From positions 1 to 20,089 of the IMG/VR virus record IMGVR_UViG_3300025120_008402: a stretch of 20,089 nucleotides of DNA, one strand, 5' to 3'. Made by a program: the position numbers and the translations under genes. The notes under the pieces were generated by a model that saw only the letters and a list, made by a program, of their open reading frames with translations, was not told where the DNA came from and made no database searches. Below are positions 5,987 through 13,402 of the stretch, piece after piece. Numbering within the stretch: the stretch's first letter is position 1; each line of letters starts with the position of its first letter. Source of the DNA: a virus.

Positions 5987-6759
5987 CATATTCTCCATAG
6001 TTTTTTTGCTGCTTCTTTTTCATTCCTTGACCACATCCAATCATCTAGGTTAGGAATGTATAAATCAGCAATTACATTAATATCATCACTATAAGAAAGA
6101 ACATTCATCATATTGATTGCTGCTCTTTCCACCACATTCATATGCATATCTAAATCTATAACAGGAGTAGTGACTACTTCTTGTTTAGTTGATGTTACAT
6201 ATACATAATCTATTATTGGAGTACATTTTTCAGCAGCAGCATATATAGCTAATTGTCGTGATGTTGTATCAAGCATTTTACTTGTAAGCCTATTTACAGT
6301 TTTTATATCACGAACCACCCCTTCGTATTGCAGGTCTAGGTATCCGATTATAGGAACTGGCAACCAGTCATACTCTAATTTTATTTTTTTCTGCGTAGCA
6401 ACTGGTGTACCTAAACTTCTAAAATGAGGTATTGCTATTTCTACGTAAGTATTAAGTAAATCTCTTTCTTTGCTTACTTTAGAATAATCAAAAGGTATTT
6501 TTTCTTCTTGCGCTTGATTCATTCTTTCATCAAAAACATCTATAGCAAACTTTTGCAATTTTTTTATAGATATGTCTTCATAGACACCTTTACATATAGC
6601 ATCATCAACTGCTATACCTCTCCACATTGCAGGTGAACCAAAAGAATCACGAAAGCCGCTAACTTGTAAAACCCATCTTGCTGGATTAGTGATGTATTGG
6701 TTGATGCTGCTTGCGCTTATATGGTTGATACCATGTTGTTCAAAGGGATTATTTTTCAT
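5986..6759 (-). CDS. PD-(D/E)XK (RecB/Cas4-like) exonuclease
   Basis: A 257-residue nuclease, first gene of the early operon. ATG 6759 is chosen because TTTGGAAT precedes it; the only longer frame needs a TTG at 6804. HISASSINQYITNPARW opens the fold like other Cas4/RecB-like enzymes. The catalytic core is IIGYLDLQY (Asp142) and VVRDIKT (Asp151, Lys153), then RQLAIYAAA (Gln169), the classical D...(D/E)-x-K...Q signature. The N-terminal RGIAVDDAI motif has Asp where many relatives have His. It lacks the cysteine cluster of iron-sulfur Cas4 proteins. It overlaps the annealing-protein gene by a single nucleotide, so the two likely form a lambda Exo/Beta-like recombination pair. Confidence 0.85.
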   Translation of the reverse strand: MKNNPFEQHGINHISASSINQYITNPARWVLQVSGFRDSFGSPAMWRGIAVDDAICKGVYEDISIKKLQKFAIDVFDERMNQAQEEKIPFDYSKVSKERDLLNTYVEIAIPHFRSLGTPVATQKKIKLEYDWLPVPIIGYLDLQYEGVVRDIKTVNRLTSKMLDTTSRQLAIYAAAEKCTPIIDYVYVTSTKQEVVTTPVIDLDMHMNVVERAAINMMNVLSYSDDINVIADLYIPNLDDWMWSRNEKEAAKKLWRI

Positions 6760-6792
6760 ATTATTCCAAATTATTATCAAATTATATGTATC

Positions 6793-6821
6793 ATAGTAAG
6801 ACAAAATGGGTGGATATACAA
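6793..6821 (-). promoter_or_regulatory. Candidate promoter for the leftward early operon
   Basis: On the minus strand, TTGTAT (6816-6821) is followed after 17 bases by TACTAT (6793-6798), and a TATAAT also lies at 6781-6786 without a good upstream box. Matches to consensus are only partial, so the exact element is uncertain. A promoter must lie in this 86-bp divergent region because the leftward operon starts here. Confidence 0.3.
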
Positions 6822-6839
6822 GAACTTATCTGATATAGT
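6811..6839 (+). promoter_or_regulatory. Candidate rightward early promoter, giving a leaderless message
   Basis: TGGATA (6811-6816) is 17 bases before TATAGT (6834-6839), which is extended by TG at 6831-6832. The expected start, 6-7 bases after the -10, coincides with ATG 6846. A perfect 9-bp palindrome, TATCTGATA (6827-6835), overlaps the -10 and would suit an operator. It also overlaps the candidate leftward promoter, so the two would compete or be co-regulated. Confidence 0.45.
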
Positions 6840-6845
6840 TTGTTT

Positions 6846-7052
6846 ATGAAATTAGGTACATGGCTAAAAGATAATAAATATACCCACGCAACATTTATTG
6901 ATATGGCAAATAAACATGGTGCGTCATTTACAATACATGCTTTAGCAAAATGGTGTAGAGGTGTAAGAATACCAAGAAAAGATGAAATGGAAAATTTACA
7001 CAAGCTCACAAAAGGCAATGTACAGCCTAATGATTTTTATAACTTGCAATAA
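6846..7052 (+). CDS. Cro-like helix-turn-helix regulator
   Basis: A 68-residue protein. ATG 6846 is preferred to an in-frame TTG at 6840. LGTWLKDNKYTHATFIDMAN forms helices 1-2, FTIHALAKWCRGVRIPR the recognition helix with the K-W-x-R-G-x-R-I-P-R turn seen in many phage Cro-like proteins, and a dimerisation or closing helix follows (DEMENLHKLTKG), then PNDFYNL. It is the first rightward gene, directly facing the leftward operon, the classic place for a switch regulator. No ribosome binding site is visible; the predicted transcript starts at or near the ATG, so the message may be leaderless. Confidence 0.75.
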   Translation: MKLGTWLKDNKYTHATFIDMANKHGASFTIHALAKWCRGVRIPRKDEMENLHKLTKGNVQPNDFYNLQ

Positions 7053-7079
7053 TTTATAAATAAAAGTACATTATGGGTT

Positions 7080-7436
7080 ATGAGTATTGAAGCCCTAGGA
7101 TGGTGTAAAAAACAAGACTGTAATACGCCAAGTACAAAATTAGTATTATTCATACTTTCTAACTACGCAGATGAGCAACATAGTTGTTATCCAAGTGAAA
7201 AACATTTAGCAAAAATATGTGGCATTAGCGATAGACAAATTCGTAGATGCCTTACATGGTTAGAAAACAACAATATGCTTACAGTAAAACATAGAAAAGG
7301 CACTAGCAATAGGTATTATCTAAGTGTGGACACCAACGTCCTAACCCTTAGGACACGTAAGTCCGCCTATACTAAAGACATACAAAAGACTAATCAGAAG
7401 AAAAAAAATAGGAGTAAAAATGAACTTGCAGGCTAA
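7080..7436 (+). CDS. HTH replication-associated protein (HTH_36 / replication O-like N-terminus)
   Basis: A 118-residue protein. STKLVLFILSNYADEQHSCYPSEKHLAKICGISDRQIRRCLTWLE, split over residues 18-62, is the HTH_36-type winged helix found at the N-terminus of phage O-like and DnaD-like replication proteins. It is followed by a KHRKGTSNRYYL wing and a lysine-rich tail (KKKNRSK) suited to DNA binding. It overlaps the primase-helicase gene by 17 nt. It may bind the replication origin and help load the helicase; that is inferred from context. It lacks the helicase-loading C-terminus of lambda O, so a plain regulator is the alternative. Confidence 0.65.
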   Translation: MSIEALGWCKKQDCNTPSTKLVLFILSNYADEQHSCYPSEKHLAKICGISDRQIRRCLTWLENNNMLTVKHRKGTSNRYYLSVDTNVLTLRTRKSAYTKDIQKTNQKKKNRSKNELAG

Positions 7437-9108
7437 GTTAAAAGATGAACAAAATATAGATGCATATGATTGTGGAGAAGGTTCACATAAAATTATGTGT
7501 CCACAATGTCAACCACCACACAACCCAAAAGATAGACCACTGAGCCTTACTATAGAAAATGACACTGCTTTATGGCTTTGTCATCACTGCAATTTTAGTG
7601 GATCAATAAAACCTAATGGGTCCTATACAAAACCAACAATAAAAGTAGAAACAAAAAGTGTTGGATTTGATGCAAAAGCTAATGATTATTTAGATAGTTA
7701 TTTTAGTAAGAGATCAATTTCTCGTGAAACCTATCAAGCCTTTAACATTTTTTGTAAAGACAAAAAGTGGATTGGATTTCCATTTAATGGTTTCAATAAT
7801 AGATGCGATAATATTAAATATAGAACTGCTGATAAACAATTTAAACAAACACCAAAAGCTAAAAAAAGTTTATATAACTATGCCCATGTAAAAGATGCAA
7901 ACGTAGTTGTATTTGTTGAGGGTGAGATTGATGTACTTAGTTTATGGGAAGTAGGTTTTAAAAACTGCACAACACTTCCTGATGGCGCTCCTGCGACTGT
8001 GTCATACAAAGAAAATGATAAAAGATTTAGTTGCTTACAAACACACCCACTAAAGGCAAAAAAAATAATACTATTTGCAGATGCTGATGGTGCAGGTGAA
8101 AACTTAAACAAAGAATTAATACATAGATATGGTAAAGATAAGTGTTGGATAGTTGAAACGCCAAAAGATTGTAAAGATGCAAATGACATATTAGTTAAAT
8201 TAGGCGCTGAAGTTTTAAAAAGAATAGTAAGGAACGCAAAACCACTTCCAGTAGATGGGCTTTATTCTGTTAATAGTTATACAAAAGATGTTATTGATTT
8301 ATACAATGGGAATTATGACAAACCTTTAGAAGTTGGATACCCAAGTTTGGATAAATTGTATAAAGTACAAAAAGGTACTTTCCATGTTTGGACTGGTATA
8401 CCTAATCATGGCAAAAGCACATTCTTAGATCAAATATTAGTACGCATTGCAAAACAGCATGATTGGAAGTTTGCTATTTTTTCACCTGAACATTCAACAA
8501 AAATGCATATAAGAAGATTGTTGCAAATTGTTGCAGAAAAACCATTTGATAAAGGCTTTACTACAAGAATGGATACAACAGAATTACATAACGCATTAGA
8601 GTGGATACATGAGCATTTCTTTTTTATAGAAACTAGAGAACACATACCAAATGTAGAAAAAATATTAGAGATAGCATCGCAAAGCTGTCAAAAGTTTGGA
8701 GTAAATGGCATTGTTATTGACCCATTTAATGAGGTATCAGCTATAAGGAGAGGTAATCAAAGAGAAGACGAGCATATAAGAGACTTCATTTCTAACTGCA
8801 AGAGGTTCGCTAGAAAGCATGATTGTACTGTTTGGGTAGTAGCGCACCCTACTAAGATGCAAAAGGATAACAATGGCGGCTATGCGCCACCTACAGCATA
8901 TGATATAGCAGGTGCTGCCCATTGGCATAATCAAAGTGATGCAGTCGTAACAATACATAGAGATTTTGATGATGAATCTGTTACTCTTATAACTAGAAAA
9001 ATAAGAGAGCAGGGACTTTATGGTTCCATAGGTGAAGCTAAGTTTGAATATAACCAAGCAAAAAGAATTTTTGAAGAAAGAAAACTAGATAGTAATTGGA
9101 GTTATTAA
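7420..9108 (+). CDS. Bifunctional DNA primase-helicase (T7 gp4/Twinkle-like)
   Basis: A 562-residue protein with AGGAG upstream of ATG 7420. The zinc ribbon is Cys27-x2-Cys30 and Cys54-x2-Cys57. A TOPRIM domain follows: FVEGEID (Glu167, Asp171) and LFADADGAG (Asp221, Asp223). The RecA/DnaB-like helicase has Walker A GIPNHGKST (326-334), SPEHS (355-359), Walker B IVIDP (Asp434), and VVAHPTK (473-479), the sensor-like H3 motif. It synthesises primers and unwinds DNA as a ring at the phage fork. All key residues are present, so both activities should be intact. No phage DNA polymerase is in this window; it is either elsewhere in the genome or supplied by the host. Confidence 0.95.
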   Translation: MNLQAKLKDEQNIDAYDCGEGSHKIMCPQCQPPHNPKDRPLSLTIENDTALWLCHHCNFSGSIKPNGSYTKPTIKVETKSVGFDAKANDYLDSYFSKRSISRETYQAFNIFCKDKKWIGFPFNGFNNRCDNIKYRTADKQFKQTPKAKKSLYNYAHVKDANVVVFVEGEIDVLSLWEVGFKNCTTLPDGAPATVSYKENDKRFSCLQTHPLKAKKIILFADADGAGENLNKELIHRYGKDKCWIVETPKDCKDANDILVKLGAEVLKRIVRNAKPLPVDGLYSVNSYTKDVIDLYNGNYDKPLEVGYPSLDKLYKVQKGTFHVWTGIPNHGKSTFLDQILVRIAKQHDWKFAIFSPEHSTKMHIRRLLQIVAEKPFDKGFTTRMDTTELHNALEWIHEHFFFIETREHIPNVEKILEIASQSCQKFGVNGIVIDPFNEVSAIRRGNQREDEHIRDFISNCKRFARKHDCTVWVVAHPTKMQKDNNGGYAPPTAYDIAGAAHWHNQSDAVVTIHRDFDDESVTLITRKIREQGLYGSIGEAKFEYNQAKRIFEERKLDSNWSY

Positions 9109-9773
9109 TGCGAGATATTGGAAAAATTTATGATTTAATTGCATCTAACTATGATACAAATTATGCAGATGACAGAGTAGGTAACATAGTAGAAGCAGAA
9201 AATAGGTTTATTAAAGAAATTATGCCCTATCAATTTGGTAGTATTTGCGATTGTGGCAGTGGAACTGGGTTGCTATTTGATTTAGCTAATATAAATCCTA
9301 GTGATTATACTGGTATAGATGCATCATCTAAAATGATAAAAGAAGCAAAAAAAAAGCATCCTAATGCTAAATTTATAAATTGTGATATTTTTCAACATCA
9401 TGCATGGTATGACTGCTGCGTTTCTTTATTTAGTGTTCCTGATTACTGCGGTATTGGAATAATTAAAAAAGCATATGATTTATTAAATAACAATGGACTA
9501 TTTATATGCACTTTTATTAATAGTAATGGCGTTTATAAAAAATTACATTGCATAGAAGAAATTGGAATTGATTATGACCCATGTACTTTTACATATGCAG
9601 AAATATCATATGAACTAGAAAAAGTAGGTTTCAACTGGTACTATATACTATCAATTATTAATTTAGAAGATAGTACAGATGTACATAGCATGACAAATCA
9701 ATTACTAGAAAATAAACACAATTTAGCAGAAGCTAAGTATTTTTTTGTTATAGGAGAAAAAAGTGAAACTTAA
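9108..9773 (+). CDS. Class I SAM-dependent methyltransferase (substrate unknown)
   Basis: A 221-residue protein; ATG 9108 overlaps the primase TAA (TAATG) and has TTGGAG ahead. Motif I is CDCGSGTG (48-55), followed by the acidic loop YTGIDASSKMIKEA (Asp71 would bind the SAM ribose) and FINCDIF, a Rossmann-fold methyltransferase of the Methyltransf_25/11 type. No DPPY/NPPY catalytic motif is present, so it is not an N6-adenine enzyme; small molecules, proteins or modified bases are all possible. It opens a run of five tightly linked genes ending in a DNA methyltransferase, so it may act on a nucleotide or DNA intermediate; that is inference. Confidence 0.75.
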   Translation: MRDIGKIYDLIASNYDTNYADDRVGNIVEAENRFIKEIMPYQFGSICDCGSGTGLLFDLANINPSDYTGIDASSKMIKEAKKKHPNAKFINCDIFQHHAWYDCCVSLFSVPDYCGIGIIKKAYDLLNNNGLFICTFINSNGVYKKLHCIEEIGIDYDPCTFTYAEISYELEKVGFNWYYILSIINLEDSTDVHSMTNQLLENKHNLAEAKYFFVIGEKSET

Positions 9774-10896
9774 ATTAAGCATGAATGTGTTTGATGCTGC
9801 TCTCAGCAGGCTACAAGAAGTATATGAACAAGGTCATACAGTTGTTATTTCACAAAGTGGCGGCAAAGATTCTACTGTATGCATGGAGCTTGCAATTATG
9901 GCAGCAGATGCAGCAGGTAAACTGCCTATAAACGTCATACATCGCGACGAAGAAATTATGTTTCCAAATACATATGAATATTTAGATAGGGTTGCTGCTA
10001 GACCTGAGGTAAATATGCATCATGTTTGGGCAGGACAACCAGTTGTAAATGTATTTAATAGAAAAAATCCATATTGGTATATATTTGATGAAACAGTACC
10101 TCGCGAAGAATGGGTTAGACAACCTCCTGATTATGCGTATCAAATAGAAGAAAAAAATATACAAGCACTAGTAACAAAAGAAAGATTTCCTACAGAAGAA
10201 GGAAAAGATTTATTTGCATGCATTGGGTTGCGAGTACAAGAAAGCCCAAATAGAAGAATGGGTTTATTTTCAAGCAAAGGTCATATCACAAAGGCGAATA
10301 AATTAGGTGTTAAATACGTAAGACCAATTTATGACTGGGAAGATGGCGATGTATGGAAAGCTATTGAAGATTTTAAATGGGATTATAACCATGCTTATGA
10401 TGTAATGGTAAAACACGGTCGTAGCAAAAATAAATTGCGTATAGCACCTCTTACAATGACAACATCAGGGATACCTGATTTACAATTAGCGCAGAAGGCA
10501 TGGCCTCAGTGGTTTGATAAAGTATGTCATAGGCTAGATGGCATAAGAACTGTAACTCAATTTGGTAAAATATCATGTATGCCAAGAAGGCGAGCAGGTG
10601 AGACTTGGGAAGATTGTTTCCATCGTGAATGTATTAATGAAGCTCCTGAATGGATTGCGCAAAGAGCAAAACTAGCTTTACGCCAACAACTAGAAAAACA
10701 TCAAAGACAAAATGGCAATATCCCATTTCCACAAATAAATGCTTTAAGAGCAAATCCAATTGGCTCATATAAAAAACTATCTATAGCCATGTGGAATGGT
10801 GATCCATTTAGTTTTAAAGCAGGTTTTTTGCCCTATATGGAGCCTGAGTATTTTAGAAAAGGTGAAGGGTTTTGGGGTGGTAAACCATCATTCTAA
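9763..10896 (+). CDS. PAPS reductase-like PP-loop (adenine nucleotide alpha hydrolase) enzyme
   Basis: A 377-residue protein. A GTG start at 9763 is supported by AGGAG with a 6-nt spacer; an ATG 18 nt later is the alternative. The PP-loop SGGKDST (32-38) binds ATP and defines the N-type ATP pyrophosphatase fold shared by PAPS reductase, DndC and IbrA-like proteins. Downstream are YVRPIYDWEDGDVWKAI, also typical of the PAPS reductase/IbrA group, and a C-terminal helical part with cysteines (CMPRRRAGETWEDCFHREC). In bacteria IbrA is paired with a ParB-like protein, IbrB, matching the arrangement here. PAPS reductase proper needs a C-terminal catalytic ECGLH motif; I do not see it, so true sulfate reduction is unlikely. 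ATP-dependent activation of a nucleic acid or sulfur substrate is the favoured guess. Confidence 0.85.
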   Translation: MKLKLSMNVFDAALSRLQEVYEQGHTVVISQSGGKDSTVCMELAIMAADAAGKLPINVIHRDEEIMFPNTYEYLDRVAARPEVNMHHVWAGQPVVNVFNRKNPYWYIFDETVPREEWVRQPPDYAYQIEEKNIQALVTKERFPTEEGKDLFACIGLRVQESPNRRMGLFSSKGHITKANKLGVKYVRPIYDWEDGDVWKAIEDFKWDYNHAYDVMVKHGRSKNKLRIAPLTMTTSGIPDLQLAQKAWPQWFDKVCHRLDGIRTVTQFGKISCMPRRRAGETWEDCFHRECINEAPEWIAQRAKLALRQQLEKHQRQNGNIPFPQINALRANPIGSYKKLSIAMWNGDPFSFKAGFLPYMEPEYFRKGEGFWGGKPSF

Positions 10897-11168
10897 TGGA
10901 CGATTTAGCAGAACACATAGAAGGTGTAAATTGGATATGGGCAAAGACCTATGCACTAATTGCACCACATTGGTATATAAGAAGTCATGAGCAGCCATAT
11001 CTTTATTCAATTTTGCAAAGAATGATAAAATTACAAGGGGTTGATGAACAATACACAAACCATAAAGGCACGACATACCTTTGTAGATATTTTTATCATG
11101 GTAAATATAAATATTGGGAAATGTCTCCCATAATAAATAGAGCAGAGGTTAATAATGGCGAAGTTTAA
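10896..11168 (+). CDS. Conserved hypothetical protein of the PP-loop/ParB gene block
   Basis: A 90-residue protein starting at TAATG (10894-10898) and overlapping the ParB gene by 14 nt. Features are WIWAKTYALIAPHWYIRSHE near the start and YKYWEMSPIINRAEV near the end. From memory the pattern TYA-x3-PHxY-x2-R together with YW-x-M...INRA belongs to a widespread family of unknown function; this should be checked. Rich in Trp, Tyr and His. No known catalytic site. Its strict position between the PP-loop and ParB genes suggests a partner in the same process. Confidence 0.65.
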   Translation: MDDLAEHIEGVNWIWAKTYALIAPHWYIRSHEQPYLYSILQRMIKLQGVDEQYTNHKGTTYLCRYFYHGKYKYWEMSPIINRAEVNNGEV

Positions 11169-11964
11169 AGGTAAGGCACAAGTAGAAAAGAAAAATGCAG
11201 TTTTGAAAGCATTAGATGTTCAATACATTACACATGATAAAATTGTTCCTAATACTTATAATCCAAATAGACAATCAGAAGATGAATTTGAATTACTTAA
11301 AAGATCAATGACAGAAGATGGTTTCACACAACCAATTGTATGCGTAGAACATGAGACAAAAGGCATGTTTAGAATCGTTGATGGTGAGCATAGATGGCGC
11401 TGTTCTAAAGAATTAGGATATGCAGAAATACCTATTGTAGTAACCCCTATGTCAATGGAGCAGGCGCGTATCGCAACATTAAGACATAACAGGGCAAGAG
11501 GGTCAGAAGATATTGAGCTTACAGCTAACGTGCTTAGAGATTTAGAGTCATTAGGAGCATTAGATTGGGCGCAAGACTCATTAATGATGGACGATTTAGA
11601 ATTACAAAGAATGTTGGAAGATATACCTGCTCCTGAAGCTATGGCAGGTGAAGAATTTGGTCAAGCATGGATACCTGTTGATAATGATTCTAGTGAAGAT
11701 GGTGTTGCAGGTGTTGAACATGCTACTGCTGATGGTGTAATGGTAAAGTCATTAACTGTTGAAGCATTAAATAGACAAAGACAAGTAGAAGCAATAGTGG
11801 CTAATGCAAGAACTGATGAAGAAAGAAATATGGCTGTAAAGGAAGCAAATTTTTACAGATTAAATTTAGTATTTAGTGGCGAAGAAGCTGATATTGTAAA
11901 GTCAGCTCTTGGTGTAAATCCTGCAGAACAATTATTAGAATGGTGTAAAAATGCCAATAGTTAA
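11155..11964 (+). CDS. ParB/sulfiredoxin-fold nuclease-like protein
   Basis: A 269-residue protein with AGAGG before ATG 11155. NTYNPNRQSEDEFELLKRSM and GFTQPIVC lead into the ParB/Srx core motif DGEHRWR (76-82, GEHR at 77-80) and EIPIVV. ParB-type proteins use this site to bind CTP or to cut DNA; IbrB-like and phage versions lack the centromere-binding part. The C-terminal half is an acidic linker and a helical segment ending in LVFSGEEADIVKSALG. No HTH for parS binding is recognisable, so chromosome partitioning is unlikely. The gene overlaps the DNA methyltransferase by 14 nt, and the two look like the halves of ParB-methyltransferase proteins seen as fusions elsewhere. Confidence 0.85.
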   Translation: MAKFKGKAQVEKKNAVLKALDVQYITHDKIVPNTYNPNRQSEDEFELLKRSMTEDGFTQPIVCVEHETKGMFRIVDGEHRWRCSKELGYAEIPIVVTPMSMEQARIATLRHNRARGSEDIELTANVLRDLESLGALDWAQDSLMMDDLELQRMLEDIPAPEAMAGEEFGQAWIPVDNDSSEDGVAGVEHATADGVMVKSLTVEALNRQRQVEAIVANARTDEERNMAVKEANFYRLNLVFSGEEADIVKSALGVNPAEQLLEWCKNANS

Positions 11965-12652
11965 ATATGGAGATGCAGGTGATAGAATACCAGTTCAATT
12001 CGGTGATGTATGGGAAGCTGGTCCCCATAAAATAATATGTGCTGATATGCAGAAACCACAATATTTTGATGCAATAGATTATTTGGGAGATTGGGATTGT
12101 ATGTGGGTAGACCCACCATGGAACTCAGGCAATGCAGCGACTTTCAGAACTAAAGCAGGGATACCTGATAAAGTAGACATACATGAATTATTAAATATCG
12201 TTTTTAAAATGTTTGATAAAACAAAGGGTTCTATTTATATGGAAATTGGGAAACAAACTTTTGATTATGCATATGAATATTTGCAAAAAAGAAATGGTTA
12301 TATAACACAAGAATGGGATGTTTTTTATTATGGAAATAAACCATGTAAATATATACGAAGTGGCAAAGAATCTATAGATTTTGATTTTACACATATGGAC
12401 GAAATGAAAGTTCCGCTACCGAGTTTTAAACATGAAATAAATGTTAATAAAATTAAAACTGTATTTGATTGCTGCACTGGACAAGGTTTAGTTCCAGTTA
12501 CTGCTGATAAATTAGGTCTAAATTTTATTGGCACTGATTTAAATAATAGAAGAATTGCTGTAAGCCTAGATAAACTTGCAAAGCAAAGTGGGTACACACC
12601 TCAAAAAATTGGTCATCTTAATGATATACATGTTACTTCTAATGATGTTTAG
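11951..12652 (+). CDS. N6-adenine-type DNA methyltransferase
   Basis: A 233-residue protein. The N-terminus, FGDVWEAGPHKIICADM, resembles the linker that joins ParB and methyltransferase domains in fused proteins (GDxWxLGxHxxxCGD). The catalytic motif IV is DPPW (54-57); motif I comes later as FDCCTGQG (172-179) followed by FIGTDL (Asp196). The order IV then I is that of beta-class N6-adenine (or N4-cytosine) methyltransferases such as CcrM. Motif I has Cys-Thr where FxGxG enzymes have Gly, but the GxG is kept. No restriction enzyme is nearby, so it is probably an orphan modifier that protects or marks phage DNA. The recognition sequence cannot be read from the gene. Confidence 0.85.
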   Translation: MPIVKYGDAGDRIPVQFGDVWEAGPHKIICADMQKPQYFDAIDYLGDWDCMWVDPPWNSGNAATFRTKAGIPDKVDIHELLNIVFKMFDKTKGSIYMEIGKQTFDYAYEYLQKRNGYITQEWDVFYYGNKPCKYIRSGKESIDFDFTHMDEMKVPLPSFKHEINVNKIKTVFDCCTGQGLVPVTADKLGLNFIGTDLNNRRIAVSLDKLAKQSGYTPQKIGHLNDIHVTSNDV

Positions 12653-12668
12653 TGTTTGGCATATATTA

Positions 12669-12697
12669 ATAAAAAAATTATGTAAATTATCCTTTAC
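12669..12697 (-). terminator. Weak terminator candidate for the amidoligase operon
   Basis: On the minus strand, GTAAA (12693-12697) pairs with TTTAC (12682-12686) around a 6-nt loop and is followed within a few bases by a run of seven T (12671-12677). The hairpin lies across the stop codon of the last gene and between converging genes. The stem is only five A/T-rich pairs, so its efficiency is doubtful. Confidence 0.3.
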
Positions 12698-12911
12698 GTC
12701 TTATCATTAAACCTTGTAAGTAAAAGTCAAACATTTTTGCAGTAGATATATTGTATTGTTTAGGCAGTAATGATGCATCTAGTAAATTCATTACAGTATT
12801 TTTATTTTTTATTACAAAACTATAACTTAACAATCCAATTGCATCCTCTATATCCCAAAACATATGCTTGAAGTTTTCATTTAAATTACCATTTTCTTGA
12901 TACATATACAT
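12687..12911 (-). CDS. Small hypothetical protein of the amidoligase operon
   Basis: A 74-residue protein, last gene of the minus-strand operon. ATG 12911 overlaps the upstream TAA and has AGGAG 7 nt ahead. It has an acidic, polar N-terminus (YMYQENGNLNENF), a helical hydrophobic middle (DIEDAIGLLSYSFVI, VMNLLDASLL) and a basic end (MIRRKG). No family recognised. Co-transcription with an amidoligase and a cyclotransferase makes it a possible substrate or partner of those enzymes, which is speculation. Confidence 0.7.
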   Translation of the reverse strand: MYMYQENGNLNENFKHMFWDIEDAIGLLSYSFVIKNKNTVMNLLDASLLPKQYNISTAKMFDFYLQGLMIRRKG

Positions 12912-13390
12912 TATTTTACTCCTGTATTACTGTACGAGTCTTTTAAAGCGTACATAAGTGGGTCAGTTCCTATATTAAAATCTGTATAACCATTTACTAT
13001 ACTTTCAAAATATCTACTTGATGGCGGATATACGTCTTTGCTATTCATAAAATAAATCATTACTTGTGTTGTACCAAACTTATTCTTTAATGCAGGCACG
13101 TCTACAATTTCTTTGCGATATAAATTAGGGTAGCCTTCATATATATCTAACTTACGTTCACATGCATCTGTAATTCTCCAAAGACCTAGCGGCACTTCTG
13201 ATGTTTTACATTTTTCTATATCAGCAACACCTCTAAACTTTAAAGCAAAGCCACTAACAATAACGCTTCCTAATGCTTCTGCATGAGGGCATCTATATTG
13301 CATTTGTGCCATGTTTAGATTGCTGCCATATGCTCCATATAGGTATGGCATTTCTTTTGTAGGTCTTGTTTCTAGTATCTTATATTTCAT
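12911..13390 (-). CDS. Gamma-glutamylcyclotransferase-like (AIG2/GGCT) protein
   Basis: A 159-residue protein with AAGGAG before ATG 13390. The substrate loop YGSNL (21-25) and the catalytic Glu in LDIYEGYPNLYRKEIV (Glu85) define the GGCT/AIG2 fold. SGFALKFRGVADI and EVPLGLWRITD are the usual intervening strands. GGCT enzymes release 5-oxoproline from gamma-glutamyl amides; relatives act on gamma-glutamylamines. Known surveys of amidoligases report cyclotransferases as neighbours, where they probably reverse or remodel the amide bond made by the ligase. The start overlaps no gene and is 12 nt after the amidoligase stop, so one transcript is likely. Confidence 0.85.
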   Translation of the reverse strand: MKYKILETRPTKEMPYLYGAYGSNLNMAQMQYRCPHAEALGSVIVSGFALKFRGVADIEKCKTSEVPLGLWRITDACERKLDIYEGYPNLYRKEIVDVPALKNKFGTTQVMIYFMNSKDVYPPSSRYFESIVNGYTDFNIGTDPLMYALKDSYSNTGVK

Positions 13391-13402
13391 ATTATCTCCT
13401 TA

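Noticed and set aside
6846-7052. Temperate lifestyle from the Cro-like and XRE regulators
   Set aside because: No integrase, excisionase, attachment site or full-length CI-type repressor is in the window; lone HTH proteins also occur in lytic phages.
7878-8189. Minus-strand frame of 103 codons inside the primase-helicase
   Set aside because: Antisense shadow of the TOPRIM region, with low-complexity serine/leucine composition and no ribosome binding site.
9763-10896. A phosphorothioation (Dnd) system or genuine PAPS reductase
   Set aside because: The PP-loop is present, but no DndA, DndD or DndE homologue is nearby, and the ECGLH motif of PAPS reductase is not seen.
11155-11964. ParB as a plasmid or prophage partition protein
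   Set aside because: No ParA ATPase gene, no recognisable parS-binding HTH and no parS-like sites; the neighbours point to DNA modification.
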